Below are positions 39,801 through 51,900 of a stretch of DNA of 64,000 nucleotides, one piece after another (the first letter of the stretch is position 1; the number at the start of each line of letters is the position of its first letter). A program made the position numbers and the translations under genes. A model generated the notes under the pieces. The model saw nothing but the letters and a program-made list of their open reading frames with translations. It made no database searches and had not been told where the DNA came from. The stretch spans positions 2,232,001 through 2,296,000 of the forward strand of contig JAJKFH010002273.1 of NCBI GenBank assembly GCA_023333565.1, given 5' to 3'. The DNA is from Puffinus mauretanicus (lineage: Eukaryota; Chordata; Aves; Procellariiformes; Procellariidae).

Positions 39801-41320
39801 TAGAAGTGTCAAGATCGAGTTCTTTTTATTTAAGGACAGATAAATGCACATCCTGCAGAATGGGCATTTTACTATTGTATACCCTCTGTGTCACAGAATA
39901 ACTGACAACTTCTATTTGTACACTTATGAAGCAGAGGAAAAGGAGGGGACTTCCTGCTAACCAGGTCAGAGAAGCATCCTTAACAATAATTTGCAAAGAA
40001 ATGAGATGTATAGAGTATATTCAGGCTATTTTCTGTGTGTTTATATATCTTGTACATTGTAATTAAAATTGCCATTTCACCAAGTGCCATGAATTTCACA
40101 CTCTATTTTTAAACTGCGACTTCACATCATCATTTCACAACATGAACAACCACTCACTTGTATATGCAGCTGAAAGATTAGGGGGTTTTAACAATATCAT
40201 TATTGTTATATTTTAAAATATGGATTGTATTTAAAATATCTACATTTTAAATATGGGCAGCAATATTTCCTAGGCGGACTTTATTCAGTAAATCCTGCCC
40301 CCATGACAGGTTTGCCTGCATACTACTATTTTTTTTTTTTAAGAATGTCATTGATATGAGTGCGCTAGATTAACAAGGAGCATTAAGAGTAGAATAAAAT
40401 CAAGAAAAAGGTGGATAATATGAGTACCTCTAGTGTTACTGTGGGAGCTACATACATACTTGAAGAAAGAGCGTAGCCCCACAGAAAGCTCCACGTACAG
40501 TATAATTTTTTTTTTTTAATCTTCTTAATTGTCCTCTTGTATCACTCTAATCAGCACTGGGATAACATGTGATTAGTGGGTTAAAGAAAATACCCTAGTA
40601 AGGGGACCTGAAACAGCAGCTTTTACTTGAGGTCAGGCTGAGAGAAGGAATCTGCGAATATTGTAGAACTACAACTCCAGCTCAGCACTGCCTCCTGCAC
40701 ACATTTTTACAGACTTGAAGTCCATTTAGGAGATCAAGTCAGCACTCGGCAATGTGCAGGTCCTGTCATGCGCCATCATCTTGCTGGGCCTAAGAGATGA
40801 ATGTTACTTTGTCATATCCTTGCATAAGGAGAAGACAGTGTTTTAAATACAGCTGGATGGAATGTCAGTAGCTCAGAAGGATCAGCCTTCTTGCAGACAT
40901 GCAAAACCAACTGCTGCCAATTTAGAAGCAGGTTGAAAGAACTAGAAAATATGGCCCTACGTGTATAAATAAATACATCTAACAGAAAATACTCTAAAAA
41001 CCTGTTTCTCCTTCCCTGCCTGCCTGAAACTGTTCCTGTTTTTTCCACTGCTATGCTTGACAACATTATTAATTGCCAAAACACTGTAAAAAAGGCACCG
41101 AGTTAGGTGCTAATGAGATTTCGTTGTTGCAGGAGGGAAAATACTTGGATCACAAGTTCTTATTTCACTTTGCTTTTTGTTATTGTCCAGCCTGAGCCTC
41201 ACCAGTGCTGGCACAGAGGGGCATGAGGTGGTCCTAGACTCCTGCCAGACACAGAAACCCTCAGCTGAGAAGCGTCAAGAAGCCGTCTGCGTTGCCTCGG
41301 CTGGTGCGGCGCACACACAC
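36815..41320 (-). other. ROBO2: ROBO2 intron (4.5 kb)
   Basis: AT-rich intron between the 261-nt cassette and the last coding exon. It contains a pair of adjacent AT palindromes at 40189-40221. No mobile element or extra exon was recognised. Confidence 0.8.
40189..40221. repeat. Two adjacent AT-rich palindromes
   Basis: An 8-bp inverted repeat, taacaata and tattgtta, around a 4-base loop (40189-40208) is followed directly by a perfect 14-bp palindrome, atattttaaaatat (40208-40221). Confidence 0.8.
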
Positions 41321-41581
41321 CTGATCCGAAGGCTTGTTTGTGTTGGGCTTTCCTGAAATCCTCTTGGCGGTCTGTAGAGCTTATCCACTCCTGGGTTTGC
41401 CGCTGCCACTCTAGTGACGTCCTAGCTTGCCGGTCCAGGGAGCTCTTTGTTTCGTCTAGGTTCGGTGCATGCTGCCTCTCAAGAGAGCTTCCTTTCCTCT
41501 CTGCCGAGCCTCCGCGCTGGCCAGGGACTATTTGCTGCCTTAAACCCTGACCAGGGGGCGGGTCGGGTGGTGGTGGAAGAT
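41321..41581 (-). CDS. ROBO2: ROBO2 cassette exon with LPPPP motif, 261 nt
   Basis: This exon encodes 87 residues. It starts DLPPPPDPPPGQG and continues through QRGGSAERKGSSLERQ, TKSSLDRQ, TSLEWQRQTQEW and ISSTDRQ to KQAFGS. The acceptor GTTTTTTAG ends at 41582; the donor ATCAG/GTGTGT has GT at 41320-41319. Both ends are phase 1, so it fits in frame between the 171-nt exon and the last coding exon, or can be left out. LPPPP resembles the ligand motif of Ena/VASP EVH1 domains, and the position corresponds to the proline-rich segment I remember in the ROBO1 tail. It carries 12 CpGs in 261 bp, unlike its AT-rich surroundings. Whether transcripts always include it cannot be told from DNA; from memory the canonical mammalian ROBO2 isoform lacks it. 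Confidence 0.85.
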
Positions 41582-43618
41582 CTAAAAAACGTGAATAAGA
41601 TTTAGATGAACTAATATTTTAATTGAAACAGAAGGTCTGTTTGATGCTGAAAAGCAAAGTCCCTTGCAAATGGCACGAATCACTTCATTTGCTGATTTTA
41701 AAAGGAGGAAATTTCATATTAATCAGAAATGTGTTTTTACCTTCTGCTAGTTTTTTACTCAGGTGACTGTGTTGCTAGCTCTTTCTAACTTCCATAAAAA
41801 TCAATAGACTCTGAGCCCTGACTTACATTTCTAAGCATGGGATTTATTTTCTGTGGGGTATATTCCACCTGGCTCTTTCAGTAACAGCAAGCAATTAAGA
41901 GAGGGTATGAAAAACTGATCTGTGCCAGCTGACACAGTAATTTCCCCCCATCATATCAGGCCTTGCTTCATCACCCCATCTTTGGGCTTCACTTTCAGCT
42001 TGAGGCTGAAAACTCAAAATCTAAATATACAACTTTATCAAAATGCATAAAATTCCACAAAATTTTTGGGAAAAACTATTCACAAAACCTACTGCAACTG
42101 AAAAAACATCAACACATCTGTGAAAAATGCATGTTCAAATGGAACCACCAAACAACGGGTGAGTCTTTTATTCAAGCACTATTTGAAAGTTCAGCCAAGA
42201 GCTAGAGTCCTCACAGGCAAGAAGATGGCCACTCTTAAGTTTAGCAGTCTTGCAAATATAACCAATCAAAATACAATTTCAGCTGAACACTGAAAGACGC
42301 TTGCCTGGTCTCTAACAACTCTTGTTCTTTTCAAGTTTATGACTTGGACTACTAAGATGCTTGTAGAATTGAAGATCAAGCTACTAATCACATTTGTGGA
42401 GGCAAAAGTACATTTTGTTTATCAGTCCTTGACCCAAGGTAACTACAGAATCTGGATAATTATAATTCCAAATGTAAGATTTTCCTGTAAACTGTATGAC
42501 AGACTTCTAATAGTCCAGAAAAGACTCAGATTATTAAAAAAAAAAATAAAATCAGAAAAGGGAAGTGCCTTCAGTATTGTAATGAAAACTCTTCCATATA
42601 GGATACCTATTTTATATGAAGAACACTTGTTGGTAATTCTGGTTTTGAGCAACGCATAGCCCAAATAAATCTGTGCAGCCCCACCAACTTCACTAAACCT
42701 ATGTTAGTTTACACTAGATATGGGTCTGTCCTGCTTTGTAGCCTTTTGTACCTTACAGTGTGGTCAAGGTTTGTCAAGGAATTGAACTTGGCTCAAGAAA
42801 AGGCACGGAAAAGTAAACTTTTGCTTTGCCTGCAGGAAAGTCTGATGTTTATAACTCTAGTGAAACTGAAATTAATTTTATAAATTGGTGAGGAGGCCTT
42901 TGGAGTGAATTTATTTCGAGGCTGTAATCCAACTTTATATAATGCTACACAGACCTTTTTTCATGTCCTTACTGTTAGAGGTGATACTTTTATGTCATAT
43001 TCGGGACAGAAATGCTTCCAAAGTTGCTGAGATGTGATTCCAGTCAACATTGTCTCTTACAGATAAATGAGGACGTGTGGGTTATCTGTGTCTACAAGGG
43101 AAAGAAGTTGTATCTGATGTTGCTCCCATACCTTTGTTCATAGCTGAAGTGCTACACCCCAGATTAAGATATCTATCTTTTGGCTAGAACAGCCTTATAA
43201 TAATCTGTCAGCGAGCTTGGTGTATGCTTTATGTTCAGCACTAATTTATTTGAGAAATTTTTAGTTATGAATATAGATGTGACCTTTCATGACAGAGACT
43301 ATACTTGAGTTACTGTAGGTGGAAGCGGGAGGGTATGGGAGCTTGCCAATGTTAAAATTGCTTTATAGCGTTAGCTTCCAAAATGGCATTTCTTATAATT
43401 GATTTTATTGCAATCATAACCAGTTAATGTACAGAACCACAACACTGGCATCTGCTTATGCAATCTGAAATGGAGATTACTGAAGTTGTGATTTATAAGC
43501 ACTTTATGGAGATGCATTGAATCCAATAAACACAGTCATAACATGACATCTGACAATGCAATTTTCCAAGATAAAATATTTACCGTTCAATAGAAACAAG
43601 GATTTTTAGTATCATAGC

Positions 43619-43637
43619 AAAAAAAAAAAAAAAAAAA
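43619..43637. repeat. A19 homopolymer
   Basis: Run of 19 A in a ROBO2 intron. No retrocopy or SINE body was recognised on its 5' side, so I do not treat it as a retroposon tail. Confidence 0.85.
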
Positions 43638-46600
43638 GCTAAAATTATTACAGTATTAAACTTCTTAACATACAGCACCCTTCTTCAGAAATTGCTGTCT
43701 AATAGTTGTTATTAATTAGATTCTGAGAAGGAAAGAAGGTTTGTACTTAAACCGTACTGCATGTTCTAGAGCTAGCTACAACTCCTGGAATTACTGTAGA
43801 CTTACGCTGCTGATCTACTGTTAACCTGATTCTTGCCTTTAACCATCCACAAAATGGGCATAATGATTGCCTGATGCATAGAAGTGAAATGAAAAAACAT
43901 GATTGTAAAGTTCTTTGGGTGTTTTAGACCTGTGGATGAGTTGAAATGAAAAATAAAATTTAGCTTCTGATGAAGCTTCACACAATTCTGGAAGAATTAC
44001 AGGTACTACGGAATTAATGCAAGCTGGCTCCAGCCTGAGTACAGACTTACTGAACTGTGTTAGACATATCTGAGAAGATCTGTAAGAACGGTTACTAATT
44101 CTAGCCAACCATCACCTGACTAAACTGTTTGCTTTTTCACCTTCTTACTCAGGTTGTCACAGTAACACCTACCTTTCCTTTTTAATAAAAGAAGCTGGAA
44201 GAGAGCTTCATTTGGAAATGTGGCTTTTTATTTGCTCTACAACTTAAATCCTGTAGTGCAAATCTTCTGCCTTAGATAAATTACTAAATATGCTCTGTTA
44301 TCTTGCCTGGGCATATATAAAGATCCTATATATCTGGAGTCACGGGTTTCCTCCTCCAATGCCAGAGAACAGTCTAGCCTCTCCTCTCCTTTCCTCTCAC
44401 TTCCCAGCCAAACATGTCTATATGTGATTGTGCACGTGTCTCCACGCACGCTTGCGAGTATGCATATACATGATGGTTAATGGTTGGCATTTCGGCTGCT
44501 AGTAAAGGGGTAACAGATCAGACAAGTAGTCTCAGTCCCTAGCACGCAGACTTATTACCACATAGAGGCAAGCCAACTCATTCCATCATGTCAATCACTT
44601 CAGAGAAGTTTTGGATCTAGAAATACAGGGACTGCAGCAGGATTTTCAGTGAGGATATCCAGAGTGGTATCACTGATTACCACTGTACTTCCATATAAAT
44701 GACATTTATCCTCCAGGTGCCAGGTAAAACACCCACATTGAGCTAGTAACTTACTAGGCGCTGTGGTGTCATCCAGACTACCACTTGCAGCCTCTAATGG
44801 CAGAATTATCAAACTTGCAAGGCAAGTGTATTGGTGGGGAGGTGATGGTCTTATTGATTTAGTAATGGAGGGATTGTGATTGAGAAGCTGTAGGACATCA
44901 GAGTGCCTGATAAGAGTGGATGGATGTTTGGCCTGGGATTACGCCAGCCCTCCTTTAGAAGGCAGAGCATTGGCCAAATGATTCAGGCACTAGTCAAGCT
45001 TTGGCACAGCCTCTCGTTATTAACTGGAAACAGCAGCAAGTTACAAAACCAACAAGTATAAGGACATCCCTTTCTACCTGCACCAGTGATTTATCTTCTG
45101 AGGGGTGATAATTACTGCAACATTTAATAAGCTTCTGAACCACTTTCTAGCATCAGAAGGTACGCATCTTCTCTACAGTGGTCTACCTCAGCAAAAATTG
45201 ACTTATAATACACGATAGCAAGTTAGTAGCAAAGCTAATAGAAATCCTAAGTTCCAGTTCTTCTTTTTAACCCCTAACTATATTTCCCTTCTCCCTCTTC
45301 TTTGGGTTTTTTAAACATCATGCTCAACTAAGGAAGAGCTTTTAACTTCAGTCATGCAGTTACCATGCCACCACCTATATGACAGATTCCACTGTTTTGC
45401 AATTCATTAATACATTGTTTCCAAGAAAACAAATTATTCTTTGAGCACTAGAACTAGAAACCTCCTATTTGTTTTTTATGGCGGACTGTGAGCTCATAAT
45501 GAAGGTTTTTCATCATTTGAGAGATTCATAAGGTATTCTTCCTCTGTGAATTTGCTGTTGTCTCTGTGGTCTTTTAGGATGGGGAAGCTAAAAACCAAGT
45601 TGTACAGGAACACAAATATGAAGACTCAATCTAGAGTCAGTCTCTAGAGGATTCTGACCTGTGACCAAAGAAAATGAAGAAGCAGGCTTTTAGGGGATTT
45701 GTGTGGATTGCTGTCAAAAGTAAGCATGAAGTTGTACCCTCATATGCTTACATAGCTGGGGATCAGTGTGCTATGTGTTAAATATTACAGTTCTTTCGGT
45801 CTTTTGCACTGTCCCACATGGTTACAGTTAAGAAGGGGGAAGTGCTCAGGAAGTGTACTGGAAAGGGCAGAGAAAGGACATGGCTGGAGCTTACTTGATC
45901 AACAAAAATTTAAAATAACAGATATCCAGTATGTGATGAGACTTAAACACAGGATGCTAGGACTCATCCAGCTTGGGAATTTGAAGGCGACTGACAAAGC
46001 AAGTATGTTCTCATATGATAAATCCATGCGGAAGCAATTGTAAGGGGATGGATTGGAGACATCTCAAAACCAGGAGAAAAATGTACAGTGATGTTTCCCA
46101 CTGAAATCAGGACGGCCCAGGACTGAAAAGACTGGCCTGGATTAGGGCTCAGAATTGCTGGGTCTATCCCAGGTTCTCTGACTTGCTTTTTCTAATTATA
46201 GCTTAGGCATAGTGGTACTGTCTCTCTTTGTAAAGTTCATTGCAATATTCAAAGCATCCAGTTACCATTTTTAATTTCTGTAATACCAGAGTTTCCTAAA
46301 TTCAGTTTGCTTACATACACACAGGTGGCAGCAGCAATCTTTAGCTTCCTTAATTGACAAATGTTCTTTTGCAAATTTAGCTATGACTCAGACTTGCCGT
46401 TACACTTTAATGACTCATATTCAGTAAGAGTTGAAGTGGAAAAACTGTATAATTTGTATTTGTTTGTTCCTGTGGTAAGAGAGGATGGGAAAGGATCCTC
46501 TATTACTCCAGGACATTATAAATTTTTGGAACACATAGTAAGCACTTTAACTAGGTTTATAACAGACTAATGTTAAGCTAACAGTGTCTAAAAGCTTTTA

Positions 46601-47559
46601 CGTTTACTGCCTGTGTCTGAGAGGTGGATTGTTGAAGGAAATGGCATATCATCAGTATTCTGACTCAAATATACGAAAGAAACTCCAATAAGATTAGTAT
46701 TTGATAAAGAATAAATAAAAGACAATAGAAGATTCCTCTTTTTTTAAATAAATTTTAAAATCTGATCTCTTTCACTAATTCAAAACAATGCCCGATTTTA
46801 TGATGGAGTCACTCGCTGAGGAGTCACACTTCCATCTGTCTCATGACCTGAACTGGATTCCCATTAATTTTCTGGTACCCACATTATTGTTAAACGTTTC
46901 TATAGCAATAGAACTCAAAAGCAGAAGGATTAAGGTCCCACCATATTGCGTGGTGTACAAACTCACATGTACACAGAATTTGTGGTCCAAAAGGCTCATA
47001 GTTCAGCATGACAGGATATGCCAGGATATGCGAAAAGGTTGACTTGACGTATGCACAAAAAGAGTATTGACAGCACTGCAAGCGACCCACAATCTCCAGT
47101 TACTATTCTCATAGACATATCTATTTAATGGATCTGTGTAGCAGGAGGCCTCTGGAATATATCCAGAATGGGAGGGCATTAATATTTCAGCCAATTCAGA
47201 TCCATATGAGTGGGGTCTAAGCTACTTTAGGCTGTTTTTCCAAATGATATGGTAGTGAGGATAAGCCATAGAGTTATGAGATGTAATGATAACCCCTTTG
47301 GTGAAGACTTTCACTTCTGGAATCTGTTCTCCACCTTCGTGGTCTGACAAACAAGGAATCTGTCAGAGCATACTGCAAAACTGTATCTGTATACCTGATA
47401 ACATGACTGAGAGGAGAGTTCTGGTGGTTTTAGTGGCCACGGTCCACCTTGCAAGCTGTTAATCTGTTTTATACATGTACCTAGAGTATGAATAAACCAA
47501 ACTAAATGTACTCTCTATCAAATCTATTTATTACATTACCTGTCCAAAGAAGAAAATGA

Positions 47560-47628
47560 AAAGAGTTGGACTTGATGATCTTTATGGGTCCCTTCCAACT
47601 CGAGATGTTTTATGATTCTATGATTCTC
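47560..47628 (+). mobile_element. Short CR1 LINE 3'-end fragment
   Basis: About 70 bp matching only the extreme 3' end of a CR1 element: gagttggacttgatgatc, then gggtcccttccaactc, then the tail tatgattctatgattct. Everything upstream in the element is missing, which is typical severe 5' truncation. Orientation is antisense to ROBO2. It looks like a different subfamily or age from the 57-kb copy, because its tail octamer is better preserved and its 3' end reads cttccaactc rather than tctgacccaaac. Confidence 0.88.
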
Positions 47629-48758
47629 AAGTAATTTTTACTAGAATAAGGAGGATGTTTATACTAAAATATAAAGGGGTTTTTTTAATTTTTACACCTT
47701 CCCCATATACCAGAAGATTTGTCAAGATGTACTTAAGATTAGGAGACAGACTCACTGGCATCACACCTACTCCTGTGGTCCAGATAGTGTTATGAGGGCC
47801 ACTGAGGCAGGTAGGACAGTCTAGCTCTCAGAATTTCCCCGCTTTGAACACTGAAAGAGAAGCCAGCGTGAGGAAAGTGATGATGTCTCCACCTGCATGG
47901 CATTACAGATATCTTTAGTCATTCCTTTAATGCTGCTTTTCCATTTGCCTGCTTCTCCCCTCTGATCATTTCAACACCTACAGGGGCCAGGCCAGAGATC
48001 GGAAGAAATGAAGGGGAGGTAGCCAGCTGGCCACCTTCCTATCCAGTGCTCCTCAAGAAGTAACAGGCAGCAATTGCATCTTTTGCCAAACTCAAGAAGG
48101 GGTAGACAACGATAATGGAAGACTGAGCTTAGTCATCAGAAGAGCAGAACAGACATGCCTGAAATTTCCAGATGGGAAGCAGTGGTCAGAGAGAAGTGGA
48201 GATGTCAAAGAGACAAACAAAGTCACTGAGGTCAGGGGATGTCAGGAATGAAGCAGCACAGACAAGACATAAGGCAGAATCATGAGAAAAGCATGGCACG
48301 TATTGCTATAGCTGTTGGGTGGCTGTCAAAAACAGCACAAACCAAATAGGGCATTGTGGGACTGGCTCTACGCTTCTCTTTAGGAATTCGCAGCATATAC
48401 CACTACTGCTGGTGGTGGCTACTTTCATCTCATATAAAATTACCCACAGGCCATTTTTTTAATGTCAACCCACGTGCAACACAGTCATTTTTGGGTAAGA
48501 TTTATATTGAGATCTGAGAAAACCTAAGAGATGCTAACATGTTCAGAGCTGAAACAAAGAAAAGCTCCTGGAAGACTCATTTAACCAAGCTCCACACAGC
48601 TAGCGTTGCAATATTGCTCACATAGCAACCTGGGGACCCCACTTCAAACAAATAATTCACTGTAACATATATTCCTTAAAAGATTGCTTTACATTCTCCC
48701 ATTCTGCGCACCTGTTTGTTGCAGGTTATCATCAAGGACTTCACACCACAACACTTAC

Positions 48759-48929
48759 CGTCTGTTATTCCCTCCCTACGATGAGGCAAGGGGGGTTGGT
48801 CCAACCGTCCTCCCTTGTGTTTTTTAGTGGGCCTCGGCCTCTGACTCTGATTGACAGCTGCACTGGTGTTGCTGTCAGTAGAAAAAGGACTGCTCGGCCG
48901 AGGTCTCTGAGAGGAAGGGTATGCTTTGC
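48759..48929 (-). CDS. ROBO2: ROBO2 cytoplasmic-tail exon, basic/proline-rich, 171 nt
   Basis: The exon encodes 57 residues: GKAYPSSQRPRPSSPFSTD, then SNTSAAVNQSQRPRP, then TKKHKGGRLDQPP and LPHRREGITD. The motif SQRPRP occurs twice, followed first by SSP and then by a strongly basic TKKHKGGR segment. The acceptor TTTTTTCAG ends at 48930. The donor GACG/GTAAGT is close to consensus, with GT at 48758-48757. The exon is phase 1 at both ends: GC at 48929-48928 completes a Gly codon, and the last G begins Asp or Glu depending on which exon follows. If joined to the 261-nt exon the next codon is GAT (Asp). If joined to the final coding exon it is GAA (Glu), giving TDEEALVPY, the form I remember for mammalian ROBO2. 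Confidence 0.93.
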
Positions 48930-51900
48930 CTGAAAAAAGAGAAACCAGATGACAAAATGTTATTGCCTTGAAATGGGCTGTTCTATTAATGTCTGTTTGG
49001 AAACATTAAATCTGGTCTAATTCTCAGAGGCAAGCAAGTGTCCCCTTGAGGTACCCACTGATGACAACTGCTTTAAGACACGCCACAACAAGCGAAGTGA
49101 GAAACTTGGCATTCTTTTGTCTTTAAATTTTATAATTAAAATAATTCCATCTGTTGTGATAAAACTACTGTATGCCATGTAACTCCTACCTGCTCTGTGT
49201 GCTGAACAGATGTGTCATAACAACTCCTCAGCCTTGAGCAGGGAAGGAAAACAGTTCTGCAATCGTATCAAATTTATCTCCTCCTGCCTTCCACCTTCAT
49301 GTTTGCCGAGCCAGATTCTCATTTTAGGGGCTCCCATATGCACTGTGTATCTGGAGTAGCTCCAGTGAGATAAACATAACTGATTTTGCAAGCTATGTAG
49401 CAGTGCCAGTTGGTATACTCAAGGGCTCTCTTTTCTCAAGAAATAGTAATGGGGGTATATTTAAATGCTAAAAATTTCCTGTTAATTTTCAGTATTTTTA
49501 TATGTTAAAAAAAAATGTATTCTGACTGAATTTATTCCTCAGGTTTTTTTTATATATATATGTATATATACTAATCAAGCTACATGTTTTCTCTTAAAAA
49601 AAAAAATCTTTGATGCTGTTCTATGGAGCAGATCACTAAAAGCATCACGGCAGGAACCGTAGGAGCACAGTTCATTTACTACATTCACTTCCTCTTATTT
49701 TGATATTTTTATTCAGTTAAGTATTGTTTCCTAATGATTGCTTACTAATGTTTACTACTGATGAAAACTAAAGATCGCCATCTTTTACTTTCTTTTTTTC
49801 ATCTGTATGTTATTCTTGCCAGGTATCTTGGGGATGTTAACATTTTAATTCATTTAGAAATGGTACTTATTCTTACTTGTTTTAATCCTATCTGCAGTGG
49901 AAAATGTATAAGCCAGTCAGAACTTCTGCTCTTTCAGTGCTGTGGTAGGCCCAAATGGTGTAAGAGTTGATGGAAAGTGGCAAAATGGCTGTTTGTTATT
50001 TTTCTGGTCAACTGACCCCAAGGTAGTAAGGAGCTTTTTTATCTTCTGGTTAACTTAGACCAGGGTCTACCCTGCTGTGAGTTATGTTTTACAGTAAAAC
50101 CTTTCAACAGATGCACTAACTTCCAACATGCCGTCACATACGACCTGATCTAGATAAGCCTAATCAGGAGTAATATGCTACCCGCTACACTATTTGAAAT
50201 ATTCTCAGTGCAAAGAGGGTAAAGTGAAAAAAGTAGCCATAATCCCTCTAACATGATGTTTCACATTAATACATGCATGTTAGAATAACATCTCAGTATT
50301 TGACTTCGGAGATTTCCTGGATGTCTCAGGCTTGATCTTCTACCTTCTGACTGATGTGCACAGTGAGGAGGACACTGCTCTTGGGCAGGCTTGTCTCCCA
50401 GCTGCATGTCACTGCCAGCTATTGGAGGTTACCATGTTTGAACCCCTCACGTGGACATTCCCTGACTCTCCTCTACCAACTGAACTTAAACAGTATGAAA
50501 AGTATGCCTTTGCTAACCTAGCTCATTTTAACTGAAATGGGTTACAGAACGCCCACCAAGGAAGTAATTCTGGAGGTGGGAAAAAGCAGTAATAAGCATT
50601 TGGGGGAAGGCTGGAAACATTAACATCTATAGTTGGCACAGCTGCAGCCAGACAAAGAAGTGATCAAACCCTTCTTTCATAGATAAGGATAAAACAGCAG
50701 ATGAACATAGACAAAATATTAAAATTTCATTTAAAAATAAAAAAAGACCACTAATGCAAAAAAATTCAGATATGAGCCTGAAATTCCATCCTAGCTCACA
50801 GCACATTGCACAGATGTTTTGCAAAAATAAACTTGCAACATGCAAGTGCACCTAGTGAGTGCAGGATGAAGATTCTTCACGCTTATTCTCTTGACTAATG
50901 ATTATTCATTCAGAATGTTGGTTTGAAAAAGAAATAGACACCAAACATTCTCTCTTTTATCCCTCCGTGAAAATGAGGGGAAAAAATAGCACTGACCTAA
51001 ATCAGACATGGGGCAAACAGAAATGATGTGCAGGCTCCCAAAACACATTTTTCAATGCACCTAATAACTGATCACAGCATCTTGTATTTGTATGCAGCCC
51101 GTCCAGTAAGAACTGCTGAGCAGTGTCAGATTCTCTGTAGTAGATTTAGTGTGTGTAAGCGGAGACAAGGATGAATCCACTAACGCTTGATATAATTTCC
51201 CAAGGGTGTTAAAAAGGAAAACTGTCTGAACTTCATAGCAAATCACACGATGGCTTCTGGAAACTGGACTCAAAGTGTCTGGCAGGAGAGACACCTTGCG
51301 CCTGGGTTTACCAGTGCCTCTTATGCTTGGCAATCAAACACACCCACGTGAGGCTATCCAGTTGGACCTCTCCTTTCGTATCAGTGAGAATATTTCACAG
51401 CTGTTCTGATGGGGTGAAAATAACTGTCCAGACTGCAAAGGAGTAAAGAGTCAGGACTTTCAGACTCCCTCCAGAGCCATGAATAGAAATAATACTGCTG
51501 CTTCTCCACTACAAGACACCATTTTGCACGATGGGGGGCTTGCTGTGGTACAGCAAGTCCATAACAGGCATGTCCGATTGATCCACGCTACCCTGGGAGG
51601 TATCATATCATAAGGAAACCGCAGTAAGCATTGGAGAGTTATTTCCATTTGCTGAGGTTTTTGTGAGAAAAAGAGGGGAGGGCTGCTTGTTTATATATAG
51701 GTTTTATTTTGTTTCTGTTTTGCCTGCTGGATCATTAAGAGAGTAAGAAGGTAATAATCATAAAGTCTCTACCACAACCATAGGATACTTTGTGGTACCC
51801 TAAACCCTAATACTCTGTCCAAGGAATTACATGCAAGTACTCAGTTTAAGTGCATTTGTGACCTAATTAAGCTAGGAAAATATAACTGACAAGAGGGCTC

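Larger units (their letters stand above)
41582..48758 (-). other. ROBO2: ROBO2 intron (7.2 kb) with a CR1 fragment
   Basis: Intron between the 171-nt and 261-nt exons. It contains one short CR1 3'-end fragment at about 47560-47628 and a 19-base A run at 43619-43637. The rest is AT-rich unique sequence in which I recognise no exon. Confidence 0.8.
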
